Shown: positions 1 to 11,199 of the stretch, in pieces
How the letters are laid out: the number at the start of each line of letters is the position of its first letter
Numbering within the stretch: position 1 is the first letter of the stretch
From: Distichodus sexfasciatus
Taxonomy: Eukaryota > Chordata > Actinopteri > Characiformes > Distichodontidae
Assembly (NCBI GenBank): GCA_032718565.1
Contig: JAVGVS010000097.1
Span: 316,227 to 380,226, forward strand
Reading direction: 5' to 3'
Length of the DNA stretch: 64,000 nucleotides
Made by a program: the position numbers and the translations under genes
Notes under the pieces: generated by a model
What the model saw: only the letters and a program-made list of their open reading frames with translations
Database searches by the model: none
Told to the model about the DNA's origin: nothing

Positions 1-135
1 AGCAAGGTACCACCCGCCCCTGTTCGCTCCGGGCGCAGCTGCCCACTGTTCTTCACGGATGCTGCCAAAATCAAGGAGGTCACTTTTGTCTGTGGTGTGT
101 CTACAATGACAAATAATCACTCACTTTCACTCAAC
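1..135 (+). repeat. SINE-A, 3' part (cut by window edge)
   Basis: Matches the 3' half of the recurrent tRNA-headed SINE of this window (called SINE-A here): GAGCAAGGTACC, CTGCCCACTG, then the terminal AATGACAAATAATCACTCAC. Confidence 0.75.
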
Positions 136-576
136 TTATATAACTGTAAATGTGTCAAGAAAAACCAGCCAACCACAGGCTTGGAGAAAGCTGATTGACA
201 GATTTGGTCTCCAATCAGGTGCGTCTAATATGGTTCCAAGTTGATATAGTGAACAGCAACACACACGCTTGGTAATGACACCCAAAGCAGCTTAATTTAG
301 AAGACGAAGTTAGGGTCATTTGAAGATTTTGGGTGTGTGTTCAGCAGATCCGAAAGTGTAATTTATATGTTAACTTTCCTTGTTGATGTTATTATTTTGT
401 GATTACACTCTAACTTAAGCCGGAATCTGATTATTTTAATTAGCCCCTTATTAATCTAATTAAACCAGTCTTGTGAATCAGAGCGAGCTGCTATTAATCT
501 CAAATATGCACAATAACGTCCATGAAAGTGTTTCATTTTGATCTATCGCCACGGGCTTGTTGATGTATCATGCACC
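136..576. other. No recognisable feature
   Basis: AT-rich sequence. I see no exon, inverted repeat or known repeat family. The missing 3' exons of rgs7 are not here. Confidence 0.5.
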
Positions 577-646
577 CCATCTGTTCATCTATCTGTCTGT
601 CTGTCTGACTTTGAGTATATCCATCTATCCGCCTGTCTCTGTCTGA

Positions 647-679
<33 letters not shown>

Positions 680-956
680 CATTCATCTATCTATCTATCC
701 GCCTGTCTCTCTGTCTGACCATATTCACCCATCCGCTCATTCGTCTGTCTGACTATTATATTGATTCATCCTCGGCTCGTCTGCTGTCTGTCTATCTATC
801 TATCTATCTATCTGTCTTGCAAGCCTGTCTGTCTGTCTGACTATATATTCATCTAGCCGTCTGTCTGTCTCTCTGTCTGACTGACTATCTGTCTGTCTGT
901 CTCTGTCTGTCTCGTCTATCTATCTGTCTGTCTGTCTGTCTGTCTATCCGTCTACC
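577..956 (+). repeat. (ATCT)n/(CTGT)n microsatellite
   Basis: About 380 bp of interrupted ATCT and TGTC tetranucleotide repeats. The open frame across it is low-complexity and not a gene. Confidence 0.95.
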
Positions 957-1023
957 TAGAAATGATTGAAATGTAAGGCAATTATATCTACCAAAACTCT
1001 AACTCTTCGCTGGTTTTTCTGAC

Positions 1024-1202
1024 CTGAGCGCCCTCAAACGTAGCGCCCAGGCTCCTTTCACGTTTGTGTGGTTTTACGTAGGTTTCGGAGTCCACGTTGA
1101 TGGCGCTAGTCTGGGGCCAAAACTCCTGCCAGATCTCCTGCAATCTCCTGCTGGGAACCTCTCCGGATTGACGCTTTCAGGTCCTGAACAGCCAACCAGA
1201 AT
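1024..1202 (-). CDS. rgs7: rgs7 exon: second part of the RGS domain, frame broken
   Basis: The acceptor is TTTTGTAG, next to a (TG)n run, and a plausible donor GTCAGA follows GCTCAG. The first codons read FWLAVQDLK in the correct frame, but an in-frame TAG occurs at 1106-1108. The expected residues continue in other frames: EVPSR, then LQEIWQEF, then SAINVDSETY, then pieces resembling KTTQ, EPGRY and TFE-AQ. At least four frame changes are needed. The exon is 179 bp, where about 187 is expected. No later exon (EHIYKLMKSDSYPRF-like) is visible below 1024. Confidence 0.8.
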
Positions 1203-1210
1203 CTACAAAA

Positions 1211-1243
1211 CACAACACACACACACACACACACACTCATAAA
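1211..1243 (+). repeat. (CA)n microsatellite next to an exon acceptor
   Basis: A run of CA on the plus strand, so (UG)n in the rgs7 transcript, a few bases upstream of the acceptor at 1203. Confidence 0.95.
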
Positions 1244-1601
1244 AGTGGCAACTCCTCCTCTGGAAGAATGTGTGTGTGAGATGAGCAAATTGACCATCTG
1301 GCCACTAGGAGGAGCTATGAAACTGAATTTCATCCTCAGATTTCACAATCCGCACTGCATCATACAACATCCGTATACGCCAAAATAAAAACAAATAACC
1401 CTAAACCAGACTGAGCCTAAAATATGATTTTTAAATTAGTTTAAATGATATTTCCCAGGAGGATTAATAGGAAAACACTACATATAATTATCATGCTGCT
1501 TCAGTCTGTTAAGGTTGGTATAAAATCAGTAAGAACAGTTCTAGTTGACAGGCAGGAATATTAATCCGCAGTGATGTGATTCATGTAGGAGTTTTTCTTA
1601 C

Positions 1602-1727
1602 TGCAGGTTCTCAGAGCTGAACTCAGATTCCAGAAACTTGAGGAACTGCTCTCTTCCCACCGGATCCTTCAGAACCTCATCAAAGCCGAAACCCCACCGC
1701 CGTACCCTCTGCTGCCCCGGCTCCTTA
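1602..1727 (-). CDS. rgs7: rgs7 exon: first half of the RGS domain
   Basis: A 126-bp exon (1 + 41 codons + 2). The acceptor is CCCTCAG in a (CCCT)n run and the donor is GTAAGA. It reads KEPGQQRVRRWGFGFDEV then LKDPVGREQFLKFLESEF and SSENL. The SEFSSEN segment is the conserved RGS-box loop that contacts the Galpha switch regions. The trailing CA joins A of the next exon to give Gln. The frame is clean. Confidence 0.94.
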
Positions 1728-1750
1728 CTGAGGGAGGGAGGGAGGGAGAT

Positions 1751-2290
1751 GCTGTAATTTTCACACAGATGCATGTTAAACTTTGTCGGGGCAGTTGGTA
1801 GTGTGACGGTTATGGTTTAAAGGTGTTGACTGTACTTTATGTGGTCACTCCACAGAAAGAGAGGTGAAATGAGGGAGTTCAAAGGTGTTGACTCGGGTCT
1901 ATCTGTTAGCGGCAGAGTGTGTGAGTTATAAGAGACGAGGAGATTCACACCGACGTGTGTGATAAGGCCGTTAGTGGTGTGAGTTCAGCAAACACGTCTA
2001 CACATGGACCGTGATGGGGCAGCACTGATACCGGGCCATGCTGGATGTGGCAGCGCTCTGATAACACACGCTACATCACACACACAGATTCTCACACTCG
2101 GCTCCGTGTTTACTAAAGCTTTACTGCTTTCTGCAGGACTAACAGCCAGTTTGTTCATTTGGAGCAGGAATCAGAGACGATTTCCTCAGTGTGATTTTAT
2201 TTCATTTAATTTTGCAGTACTCTTTTAAAAACAACTGCTTGAAAATGACTTCACTGACTCTCATTAAATATTACTAAAGGTCAGGTTCCT
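1751..2290. other. Intron, no feature recognised
   Basis: Intronic sequence between the RGS exon and the first W4 element. Nothing recognised. Confidence 0.5.
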
Positions 2291-2294
2291 ATAT

Positions 2295-2946
2295 GTGACT
2301 CCTGCACGGCAAACTTAGTCGCTGGTCGCAACGGAGGTTTCGAGAAAACAAGCGTTATGTTATGTGGGGTAAATTTTTTGATTTTTGTTTTTAGTGTTTT
2401 GGAAACAGGAAGGTCTATACTGTAATTGTTGTGAATAAATTTCGCTGAACTGAAACCCTTCCATCCTAAAAACGTGATTTTGAGGTGAGAGAATTCAATT
2501 CCGCAAAATGTTAAAAGTTTCTGTTTTGACCGCCTACTTGCTAATAATATTTACGGTAAATCCACTGGCTGGGACTAGCGCGAAGATATTTCTCCGAATC
2601 CATCTTCGCTCCTCCCGAAGTTCAGGTAACTCAACGCAGGTAGACTATCCGCGTGGCTGTGAATGCAGCGTAGGGCTACCAGGAATGCAAACGAAATGCA
2701 GAATCAAGACCAAGCGTCTGTGAGTGCTACGCCGATAGTCAACTTCAAAGGGCAGATTTCTCCGTTTCTCACTTGGCGTGACAGGAGAAACCCGACTCCT
2801 TTGAATGTTGATATCTCAGTCATATGTCGTCCCATTCATTCCATATAGGTATCGTTTTGAAGCTTGATTTATGCCCTTTCATGAAAACATCATAACTCAA
2901 CTTTGAAAATTTGCGACAAGCGACTGGTTTTGCTGTGGAGGGTCAC
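2295..2946 (+). mobile_element. W4 element, copy 1 (non-autonomous DNA transposon)
   Basis: Inverted-terminal-repeat element of 652 bp, starting GTGACTCC and ending GGAGGGTCAC, flanked by a perfect ATAT duplication at 2291-2294 and 2947-2950. It is the most diverged of six copies, with scattered indels. No transposase is seen. Confidence 0.88.
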
Positions 2947-2950
2947 ATAT

Positions 2951-3846
2951 GTACCTGCCATTAAACAAGCCTAATAGCTGATCAGTATTAAATGGTCACA
3001 TATTCCTGATTTATGGTTGAAAGGCACTGCTCTCATCTTCTGCTATTGTTAGATGATGATGATGATGAAATATAGCTGTATAAAGTATCAGTAGAAATTA
3101 ATCAGTGAGGTAGTACTTATAGACACTGCATGTGGGAGGGAACTAGTGCCACCCTCTGGTTAATGCAAATTACCGTCTGCAGAAATCCCCATAACGTCAC
3201 TTGGACAAGGCACAAAATAACACTGATTTGATTTCAGATCATACAAGTCACAGTTCCTTATGATGTTTTTTTTACCACCTGACTGCTGTTATGATAATTT
3301 GGACATATTATTAAACCCCTCACATAGTTAATTTAGACCTTATGACCTTATCTGTTTAGAATTTCCATATTGACCTGCTGCTGATCTAACACACACAAAG
3401 CAAAACGACAACTCCAGAACCATGAATGTAGCTGGAATACCGCAAGCAACTAAATGTCTCTTTTTACATGTCTAGTTTACAACTTATAATTTATAGTCTA
3501 TTTAAATTTGCTTATTCCATGTGCCTTACTTGTCATTTTTACTCTGTGGAAACGGGAGATCATCGTCTTGTCTCTCCAGGTACATGTATATAGCAGAGAT
3601 GACAAAGTTTATTGAGATTCATTCACTAATATTTTTCAGTTTTTCTTCAATTTGTTCTTAAGAAAGTTAAGACATTTAAATAGTATAATATTATAGAAGT
3701 GTAAAGTTGAAGAGATCCTGATGTTTTCTAAAAGTAATGTCTGTTTAGAATTCATGGTAATAGCAGCCTTTATATTAGCAGGGGACGGGCATTTACATCT
3801 CTTTAGCTTTACAGCGTTATTTAAATGCATGAAAGAACACACGCAC
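2951..3846. other. Intron, no feature recognised
   Basis: Includes a short (GAT)n run near 3054-3068. Nothing else recognised. Confidence 0.5.
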
Positions 3847-3957
3847 CTGGCTTCCAGTTCCCAGAGCGTGTTGTCGTCTGAAATCCATGGGTTTGAGGGT
3901 TCTGGTGAGGTGAAGATGGGGTCGTACTCCATGTACTGCTCAGTGTAACTCAACAAA
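3847..3957 (-). CDS. rgs7: rgs7 exon: end of GGL and linker to the RGS box
   Basis: A 111-bp exon (1 + 36 codons + 2). The acceptor is TGCTGTAG and the donor is GTGCGT. It reads LLSYTEQYMEYDPIF, then TSPEPSNPWISDDNTLWELEA. The SNPW motif is typical of GGL/Ggamma ends and contacts Gbeta. The split codon AG/T gives Ser, so the junction with the exon at 1602-1727 reads EASKEP, as in the family. The frame is clean. Confidence 0.93.
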
Positions 3958-4159
3958 CTACAGCAGGAGAAGCAGATCATGTTATATAGCCTTCTCATCA
4001 TAACACCAACACCTCTCAGACATTTTAACATACTCCTATTAACAAACATCCTGAAACATATTAACAAACATATTAACATACATCCTGAATACTTACAGTG
4101 CAACAGCCCTGAACCAGTTTCCTACTATATTTACTACTGAACAACATTGAATTCAAATT

Positions 4160-4403
4160 AAAGTGAGTGATTGTCATTGTGAACACACCACAGAACACAG
4201 TGCACCACAACCAAATGCAATCTCTGCATTTGACCTCTCCATGAAAAAGCAGTGGGCAGCTTTTTTGGGCAGCGCCCAGGGGAGAGCAGTGCTTGGGGAC
4301 AGTACCTTGCTCATAAGTAGTACCTTTACCGGTGCGGGACTTAAACCGGCAACCTTCCGATCAAGGGGCCAACTCCGTAACTGTTACACTACCAGCTGCC
4401 CAA
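4160..4403 (-). repeat. SINE-A
   Basis: Reverse-complement SINE-A, nearly full length. The tail (GTGAGTGATTGTCATTGTGA) is at left and the tRNA-like head with A/B boxes is at the right, near 4340-4403. Confidence 0.85.
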
Positions 4404-4725
4404 TTAGCTCGGTGTGGGGCATTAAATCAGGTCGAGGTCAAACGAGGATGTAACGTTACATCAGTACAAAACCAAAAGGATCTTAAGTGACTTGTATTAA
4501 TCAACGTGAAGTGGATGTATTCAAGATGATTGGAAAGTGTAAATGTGTGTACTAGTCTTGAACCACTCTTCTTTTCTTTATATTTTTATTATATTTACCA
4601 TTGCAGAGACCTGTACGTATTCAAGATGTTAGCAAAAGCTATATTTGTGAGCAGCAGTCTTGACGCACCCCTTTCTTTACATTTTGTTAGACAAAAATAC
4701 GTGCAAGTACTTTTCCTCAAGACCA

Positions 4726-4926
4726 TAGCTGGCAGGGTAACGGTTAGGGAGTTGGCCCCGTGCTAGGAGGGTCGTCAGTTCAAGTCCTGGACCAGTAAAG
4801 GTACTGTCCCCAAGAACTGTCCCCAGATGTTGCCAAAAAAGCTGCTCCTTCACCGATGGATCAAATGCAGAGGTCGCATTTGGTTGTGGTGCAGTGTGTG
4901 CTGTGTTCACAATGACAAATAAAAAC
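4726..4926 (+). repeat. SINE-A
   Basis: The head has GGTAACGGTTAGGG and the B-box-like GTTCAAGTCC. The tail is TTCACAATGACAAATAA. It has internal deletions. Confidence 0.82.
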
Positions 4927-4990
4927 TCAGTCTGGCTCAGTCCGGGACCAAAAAGAGAGTTGTCTCAGAAGTTTGGTGCAGTACAGTATA

Positions 4991-5550
4991 CAGTACTGTG
5001 CAAAAGTTTTAGGCAGGTGTGAAAAAATGCTGTAAACAAAGAATGCTTTCAAGAATGGAAGTGTTAATCATTTATTTTCATCAATCAACAAAATGCAGTG
5101 AATGAACAAAAGAGAAATCTAAATCAAATCAATATTTGGTGTGACCACCCTTTGCCTTCAAAACAGCATCAATTCTTCTAGGTACACTTGCACACAGTTT
5201 TTGAAGGAACTCGGCTGGTAGCTTGTTCCAAACATCTTGGAGAACTAACCACAGATCTATAATCCTATAATCCTACAAAATAATATAATGACTATAATCC
5301 TACAAAATAATATAATGACTATAATCCTACAAAATCCCTGACTTTGTGTAAGTGTACCTATAAGAATAGATGCTGGTTTGATGGCAAAAGGTAGTAACAC
5401 CAAATATTGATTTGATTTAGATTTTTCTTTTGTTCGCTCACTTTGCATTTTGTAAAATGATAAAAATAAACAATCATCATTTATATTTCTGAAAGCATTC
5501 TTTGTTTACAGCATTTTTTCACACCTGCCTAAAACTTTTGCACAGTACTG
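4991..5550. mobile_element. Tc1-like foldback derivative
   Basis: The ends are CAGTACTGTGCAAAAG and its perfect reverse complement, flanked by TA at 4989-4990 and 5551-5552, as for Tc1/mariner. The left arm (GTGTGACCACC, GCATCAATTCTTCTAGG) reappears inverted in the right arm (CCTATAAGAATAGATGC, GTAACACCAAATA). The element is therefore two inverted 5' ends around a short spacer with a 27-bp tandem repeat (5263-5330). No transposase remains. Confidence 0.88.
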
Positions 5551-5641
5551 TATAACCTTGTACAAATTTCAGAAATTCTGTGAATCACATTTCTACACAC
5601 TAAACTCAATACTCATACAGACGTCATAATCTCTGACCAAC

Positions 5642-5703
5642 CTTTCGGCGACTTTTGACATTTTTAACCGATGTCGGTCCAGCTGTGCTTGCCAGTATTG
5701 TAT
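5642..5703 (-). CDS. rgs7: rgs7 exon: GGL domain, first part
   Basis: A 62-bp exon (20 codons + 2). The acceptor is TTGCAG and the donor is GTTGGT. It reads IQYWQAQLDRHRLKMSKVAE, the start of the G-gamma-like helix that binds Gbeta5. The trailing AG joins T of the next exon to give Ser. It is too short to appear as an open frame of its own. The frame is clean. A Tc1-like foldback element ends about 90 bp away at 5550. Confidence 0.92.
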
Positions 5704-6235
5704 CTGCAACAAGAAACACGGTCAGAGCCCACTTATCAGGTCATAACGTGCGGCGGGTCATAACGAGGTTGCGCGAGGACATAACATTAAATCAGTGTGA
5801 AAGGAAAAGCTCTTTTTATAGCGTGCAACGTGAGAGCGCTCCCCCTTCCTCTCTTTCTCTCCCAGGCCGTGTTAAAACAGGCAGATTAAGATTTAATGGC
5901 ACACAGGCTAATTTTATCCTGCATTAGCAGTAAGGCACATGTGCATTAATAAGTAACAAGACTTTATTAGCCTTGTTTTTGTAGATGAGAAGTAAAACTG
6001 GTACAGTGAGAGCAGGACTTACACAAGCCTCCTGTCACATTCACACATTAGGATGAGATTTAGCTTGAGTCCGGTCAGGCTGTGTTCTTAATTAGCACAA
6101 CTCTGCTGCAAACTAGCAAATAAAACTGTCCACTTCACAACCTGGTTATTCCCTTTCACTGCTGACGCAGAAGGTGTGTGTGTGGATCTAACAGATATAA
6201 CACACTGAACGGTGTATGTGTGTGTGTATGTACTA

Positions 6236-7497
6236 AACATGGCACAATACCACTTTTTTAATGGCTGGTACGATAGCGATAATGTACATTTGTATATCTG
6301 CTGATATGATATGTGACCCTCCACGGCAAAATCAGTTGCTTGTCGCAATGGAGGTTTCCGAGAAAAACGAGCGTTTATGTTGTGTGGGGTAAAATTTTGG
6401 ATTTTTTGTTTTTAGTGTTTTGAAACAGTGGAAGGTCTATACTGTACTGTTGTGAATAAATTTGGCTGAAAAACGTACCCTTTCCATCCTAAAATCGTGA
6501 CTTTCTTGAGGTGAGGAATTCAATTCCAGCAGAATGTTAAAAGTTTCTGTTTTGACCGCTCTACTTCAATATTTACGGTAAATCCACTGGTTGACTAGCG
6601 TGAAGATATTTCTCCGGAATCCATCTTCGTCTCCCGAGTTCAGTTAACCTAACGCAGGTAGGCTATCCGTGTGGCTGTGAATGCAGCGTAGGCTACCGTA
6701 AATGCAAACGTAGCCGCGACCGCACCAAGCGTCTGTGAGTGCTACGGCGATAGTCAACTTCAAAGGCAGATTTCTCCGTTTCTCACTTGGCGTGACAGGA
6801 GAAACCCGACTCCTTTGAATGTTGATATCTCAGTCATATGTCGTCCCATTCATTCCATATAGGTATCGTTTTGAAGCTTGATTTTTGCTCTTTCATGAAA
6901 ACATAATAACTCAATTTTGAAAATTTGTTTTTGCCGTGGAGGGTCACATATGAGTCTTTTTTAAACAGAAAACAAAATAATGGTTTAAAAAATGTCAATA
7001 CACAACTGCGATCATTCTCTTATATTAAGGAAATACTGTTTTTCTACTAAAACAATGTAATAATTACACACCCATATGTATATGCTAAAATATAAATTAT
7101 TAAAATAACATCAAAAAAATGATTCACAGTTGTGTAATTTAGTGACGGTCCCTAATCCTGCGGTGCTAAAACCATCAGGAACACAGAGATTGTGAGTGAG
7201 AGCTGGTGTTGTTAAGGAAGTTAAACAGTATAATGGTGTGATGTGTTTTTGGGCTTGTAGTGTGTTGTGTTGCTTGTTCTGCTCATTGTCATATCAATAT
7301 GTAGGGATTAGTGTGAATGTTGAACAATAAACCAGCTTTACCGCAGTCACACTTCACATGGAGAACCAACTGAGCATGTGCACATTTACAGATCGGCTCC
7401 ATCGATCAGCCCAATGCCCCCGATACCCGATCCAGCTGTTTGAGTCGTTATCAGACCCATATCTGATCTACATATCGGATCGGTGCCATCTTTAATA
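6236..7497 (+). mobile_element. hAT-like element (family H1), degraded, with W4 inserted
   Basis: Similar in order to the intact element at 49202-50285: ATACCACTTTTTTA at the left, TACTAAAACAATGTAATAAT in the middle, and GATACCCGATCCAGC and ATATCGGATCGG at the right. A W4 element (6313-6947) interrupts it. Confidence 0.75.
6313..6947 (+). mobile_element. W4 element, copy 2
   Basis: 635 bp, GTGACCCTCCACGG to CCGTGGAGGGTCAC, with ATAT duplicated at 6309-6312 and 6948-6951. It is nested in an H1 hAT-like element. Confidence 0.92.
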
Positions 7498-7502
7498 CGT
7501 AC

Positions 7503-7601
7503 CTGTCCCTGTAGCTCGTCCTCCGTCGGCTCTTTAATCTCCTGTGTGGTGGTGTGGGTGGGACTGTGGCTGCGAACATCATTCTGTAGGCCATAAACCG
7601 A
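7503..7601 (-). CDS. rgs7: rgs7 exon: linker before GGL
   Basis: A 99-bp exon of 33 codons. The acceptor is TTTTTTAG and the donor is GTACGT. It reads SVYGLQNDVRSHSPTHTTT followed by QEIKEPTEDELQGQ. The VYGLQND-RSHSPTHT block is characteristic of RGS7 and is the main reason for choosing rgs7. The long open frame that also crosses this segment is in the wrong frame. The exon is phase 0 at both ends and lies immediately beyond the edge of a degraded hAT-like element (6236-7497). Confidence 0.93.
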
Positions 7602-8134
7602 CTAAAAAATAAACACACAAACACACCGTCCTTATTCACGCAACGTCACTCACCTGGTTGATGAACTTTTAGCACTTATCATTATGATGGTTAGAGCTGG
7701 ACGATATTCCTCGATTATGATCTCTATACAGATAAACTTTGTAAATAACTACTGCATAATCTTACAGTCTCTTTAAAAATGATAATTTTTCCATTTGTAC
7801 AGGAATATCCACATTTTCTATTTCTATTTAAACTACCATCTTGCACATAAAAACACATCTGTTGAGCTTTTTGCTCTTAATGACTTGGCACCAATCACCA
7901 AAGTGACAATGTACTTGGCAATAGACTACATTCTGATGATTAATTAACCATCATTCTGGCTGTGTGTTTTTATGTAGGATTTGTTTTTTTATCGTTATAG
8001 TTCATCAACAAGGTTTGTATAAATATACTCAACTGTTAAAGCTGGGATATGTTTCCTAATAAAAGAGGGCACATCTCTCTGATTTTAAAATAACTGAAAT
8101 GTAGACGCAGAGTCGTGACAACACACGTATGTTA
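7602..8134. other. Intron, no feature recognised
   Basis: AT-rich; nothing recognised. Confidence 0.5.
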
Positions 8135-8215
8135 TTAATCAGAATCAGAATCAGAAAACTTTATTCATCCCGAAGGAAATTGCTCACATCACGACTGCAA
8201 AGACACAAGGACAGA
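8135..8215. repeat. AATCAGAATCAG-type fish repeat fragment
   Basis: Contains AATCAGAATCAGAAAACTTT and ATCCCGAAGGAAATTG, a common teleost interspersed repeat motif. The family is not certain. Confidence 0.5.
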
Positions 8216-8298
8216 ACAATAAAGAATAGTATCCAGAAAAATATAGTTAAAGCTTAAATAAAAATACTCAGATAAAACCTTAGTACAATAGAATAGAC

Positions 8299-8591
8299 TA
8301 TCCCAGTTGGCAAAATTCTGTTGGGTCAGATCTGGCCCACACAATCCCTTTTCTCTGGCCCGGACACCGCAAAGAATGACGGCCCAGTGACGGCCCAGAC
8401 ATGATTCTTCCTTGGAATCGCTTGCCATACTCAGAACGGTTGTGGCTCACACGAAAAATGCCGACTCTCAGCGAGAATCGCTCACCGTGCTCGGAATGGC
8501 TCCGGCTCGCAATGTTTGCTTGTGCTGACAGTGAACCGACTGTGCCACAACTCAGCCAGAATCGGCCCAAATGTGTTTACTAACTGGGATG
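8299..8591. mobile_element. Miniature inverted-repeat element
   Basis: Left end ATCCCAGTTGGCAAAA; right end GTTTACTAACTGGGAT (reverse complement ATCCCAGTTAGTAAAC). Non-coding; superfamily not determined. Confidence 0.65.
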
Positions 8592-8717
8592 TTGGCTTAT
8601 TAAGAGAAGAGCACAGCACATGAACAAAATCACTATCACGTTTGAAACACTAAACCCACTTACAACGTTCTCCTCCTAGAGACCTCACCAATTACTGCTT
8701 TTCCAACTAGACTTTTT

Positions 8718-9309
8718 GGGCTGGTTTCTTGAACATGGATTAAGCCCAGTCTTGGATTACCAATGAAGGTTTACCATTCAATCTCAAAGTTAGTCTAGGA
8801 CTAGGCCTTATCCTAGATTGGAAAATTGTCCCGGAGGGCTGGTTTCTTGCTCATGGATTAAGCCTAATCTTGGACTAAATTGCAGTAATAATGGAGATTT
8901 ACCATTCAGTCTCAAAGGTAGTCCAGGACTAGCCTTTAATCCTAGACTGGAAAATTCACCCTGAAGGTCAAAGTTAGTCTAGGACTAGGCTTAATCCTAG
9001 AATGGGAAATTGGCCCTGAGGCCTGGTTTCTTGCTAATGGATTAAGCCTAGTCTTGGACTAAATTGCTGTACCAATTGAGATTCACTATTCAAACTCAAA
9101 GCTAGTCTAGGACTAGGCTTAATCCTCGACTGGGAAATTGACCCTGAAGGTCAAAGTTAGTCTAGGACTAGCCTTTAATCCTAGACTGGAAAATTGGCCC
9201 TGAAGGTCAAATTTAGTCTAGGACTAGGCTTAATCCTAGAATGGGAAATTGGCCCTGAAGGTCAAAGTTAGTCTAGGACTAGGCTTAATCCTAGACTGGG
9301 AAATTGGCC
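8718..9309. repeat. Cluster of foldback repeats
   Basis: Three near-complete units beginning GGCTGGTTTCTTG, plus about four half units beginning GAAGGTCAAAGTTAG. Each unit contains GGATTAAGCCTAGTC and the near-reverse TAGTCTAGGACTAGGC, so single units can form hairpins. A lone copy is at 63268-63394. Confidence 0.85.
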
Positions 9310-9387
9310 TGTGGAGTTCAGCTCGTTGTGATGGCTGTAGTTACACACTGAGCCTCAGGTGTTCGCTGGATGACTGTTAAATCTTAC

Positions 9388-9462
9388 CTTCCGCGTTTTG
9401 TGAGGCTGTTTCATCCTGGAGGATTTCTTGATGTCTGCTTCCGTCGTGTTAACGCAGCCAGG
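9388..9462 (-). CDS. rgs7: rgs7 exon: DHEX-GGL linker
   Basis: A 75-bp exon of exactly 25 codons. The acceptor is TTGCAG and the donor is GTAAGA. It reads PGCVNTTEADIKKSSRMK then QPHKTRK, the basic linker that follows WDVHRPV in RGS7. The frame is clean. It lies just beyond a cluster of foldback repeats (8718-9309). Confidence 0.92.
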
Positions 9463-9699
9463 CTGCAAGGGATTAGATGCAAAAACGACTCGTTAAATGT
9501 TTATCTGATCAAGATTCAGGCGACCGAGACCAAGAGAGGATCGATTCTCTTCAGCATTAAAGTGCTGAGTTTCATTAAAGACCAGATTTCCTAAAGCATT
9601 CGAGCACAAATATCAGCAGTGCAAATTAAAAACTGAGCTGCAATTATTAATGGAACCCTTTTCATCTTTGCACAAAAACCCCCAAATCTGAACCGTTTA

Positions 9700-9962
9700 A
9701 TCCCTATCCCTGTCGGAGCCTATCCCGGGGCCCACCCTGGGTGGGCGTCAAAACACTGCAGGACACACACACACTCACACAAACTCACTCACATTCACAC
9801 CTTATCGGCCCAATTAGAGTCACCAATCAACCTACAGCATGCTTTCGAACAGTGGGAGGAAACCGGAGCACCCGGAGAAAACCCACGCAAACACGGGGAT
9901 CGAACCCATGGCCTTCTCGCTGTGAGACAACAGCGCAAACCATCGCACCAGTGTGCCGCCCA
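9700..9962 (-). repeat. SINE-B (tRNA-headed, tail of ATTC type)
   Basis: In reverse complement: B-box-like GGTTCGATCC, CACCCGGAGAAAACC, ACAGTGGGAGGAAACC and GGAGCCTATCCCGGG. These are the hallmarks of a widespread teleost repeat, called SINE-B here. The head is at right. Confidence 0.75.
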
Positions 9963-10364
9963 AATACGATCATAAAGCTCAAAAATGCATCTCAGCATTT
10001 ACTCTAATCTACATTTCATATTCCATCAGCAAATAGCAAACCCATGTCTCTCTCTCTGCATGTCTAAGACACAACATTCAATTGCAAAAAACAAGTCCAG
10101 CAGCGTCAGTAAAGAAGTTATCAGCAAAACGCTAACGTCAGACACAAGCAGAAATCAATATTTTCTTCCAGTGATTTCTGGGAAAACAGAGGGAGATACG
10201 GCAGCTTTTGTTGAGTCTCTGCTCTGCTGGTCTCTAATAAAATTGCCCGTGTTTCTAATCTCTCCCCGTGGTGAAGCTGATACTCGAAATGAAGTGTCAC
10301 AATCCTGTCTGAATATGAAATGCTGTAGCTGCAGAGTGACACACACACACACAGTCCCATACTA

Positions 10365-10555
10365 TTATCTTTGTGGGGACGTTCCAGAGACTCCCATAAT
10401 GACTAGATGTATATAATTCTACAGCTAATCCCAACCCTAACCTTAACCTCAGTAGCCAAATGCACATCTTTTACCTCTTTTAGTTTCTCAAATTTTCTAC
10501 AGTCATTTTTCTTCATGGGGCCGCTCCAATGTCCCCACAATGCCAAAAAATACAA
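10365..10555 (-). repeat. GGGGAC repeat, inverted partner 1
   Basis: Shares TTTTACCTCTTTTAGTTTCT, TTCTTCATGGGG and TTTGTGGGGAC in inverted order with 11625-11835. Flanked by a (CA)n run at 10339-10352. Confidence 0.75.
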
Positions 10556-11199
10556 AAATCATGTTAAATCATTAAATCATGGCATTGTCTTTACAAAAGC
10601 CAGCAGTGACAGATTTCTGTAAGCTATATATCACACCTCTGATGGCCCAGACACACACACAATCATATAAAGACAGAACACGCCTACACACACACACAGG
10701 GAAAACACACTTATTGTTGAACTGGAATAATTGGCCTTGAGAAAAACAGCAAGAAGACTGGACGGTGAAAAGACAGAGGGCATTTGCTTCACACTAAAAA
10801 CACATTACCAAATGATAATCTGTAGAAATGAACCAGAAATGGGCAGATGGATGGAGAGACGGAAAGAGGTAAGGAGGAGTGGACCAGAAACTCGCACCTG
10901 ACCGGAAGATAAACATAAACATAATCTTTAATGTGGCATTTACTGCACTGGGTCTATCATCTACCACTACCTTACTGTACAAGAACAGTACAGCAACCAC
11001 AAGCATGCCCACACACACACCCCACTCACATACACACACACACACACACACAAACAGACACTGTGTGACTTAAAACATGTCTTTAACCCTTTCACGCATG
11101 AATCTTGATCCACTAAGTCAAAGCCCAAGTGGTCACTGTGCATGAGAGGGTTAATCATAATGTAATTCAATTTATATCCCAGACATCTGCTAATGCAGA

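Noticed and set aside
538..840. 100-codon plus open frame with Tyr/Leu/Ser repeats
   Set aside because: Translated ATCT/CTGT microsatellite.
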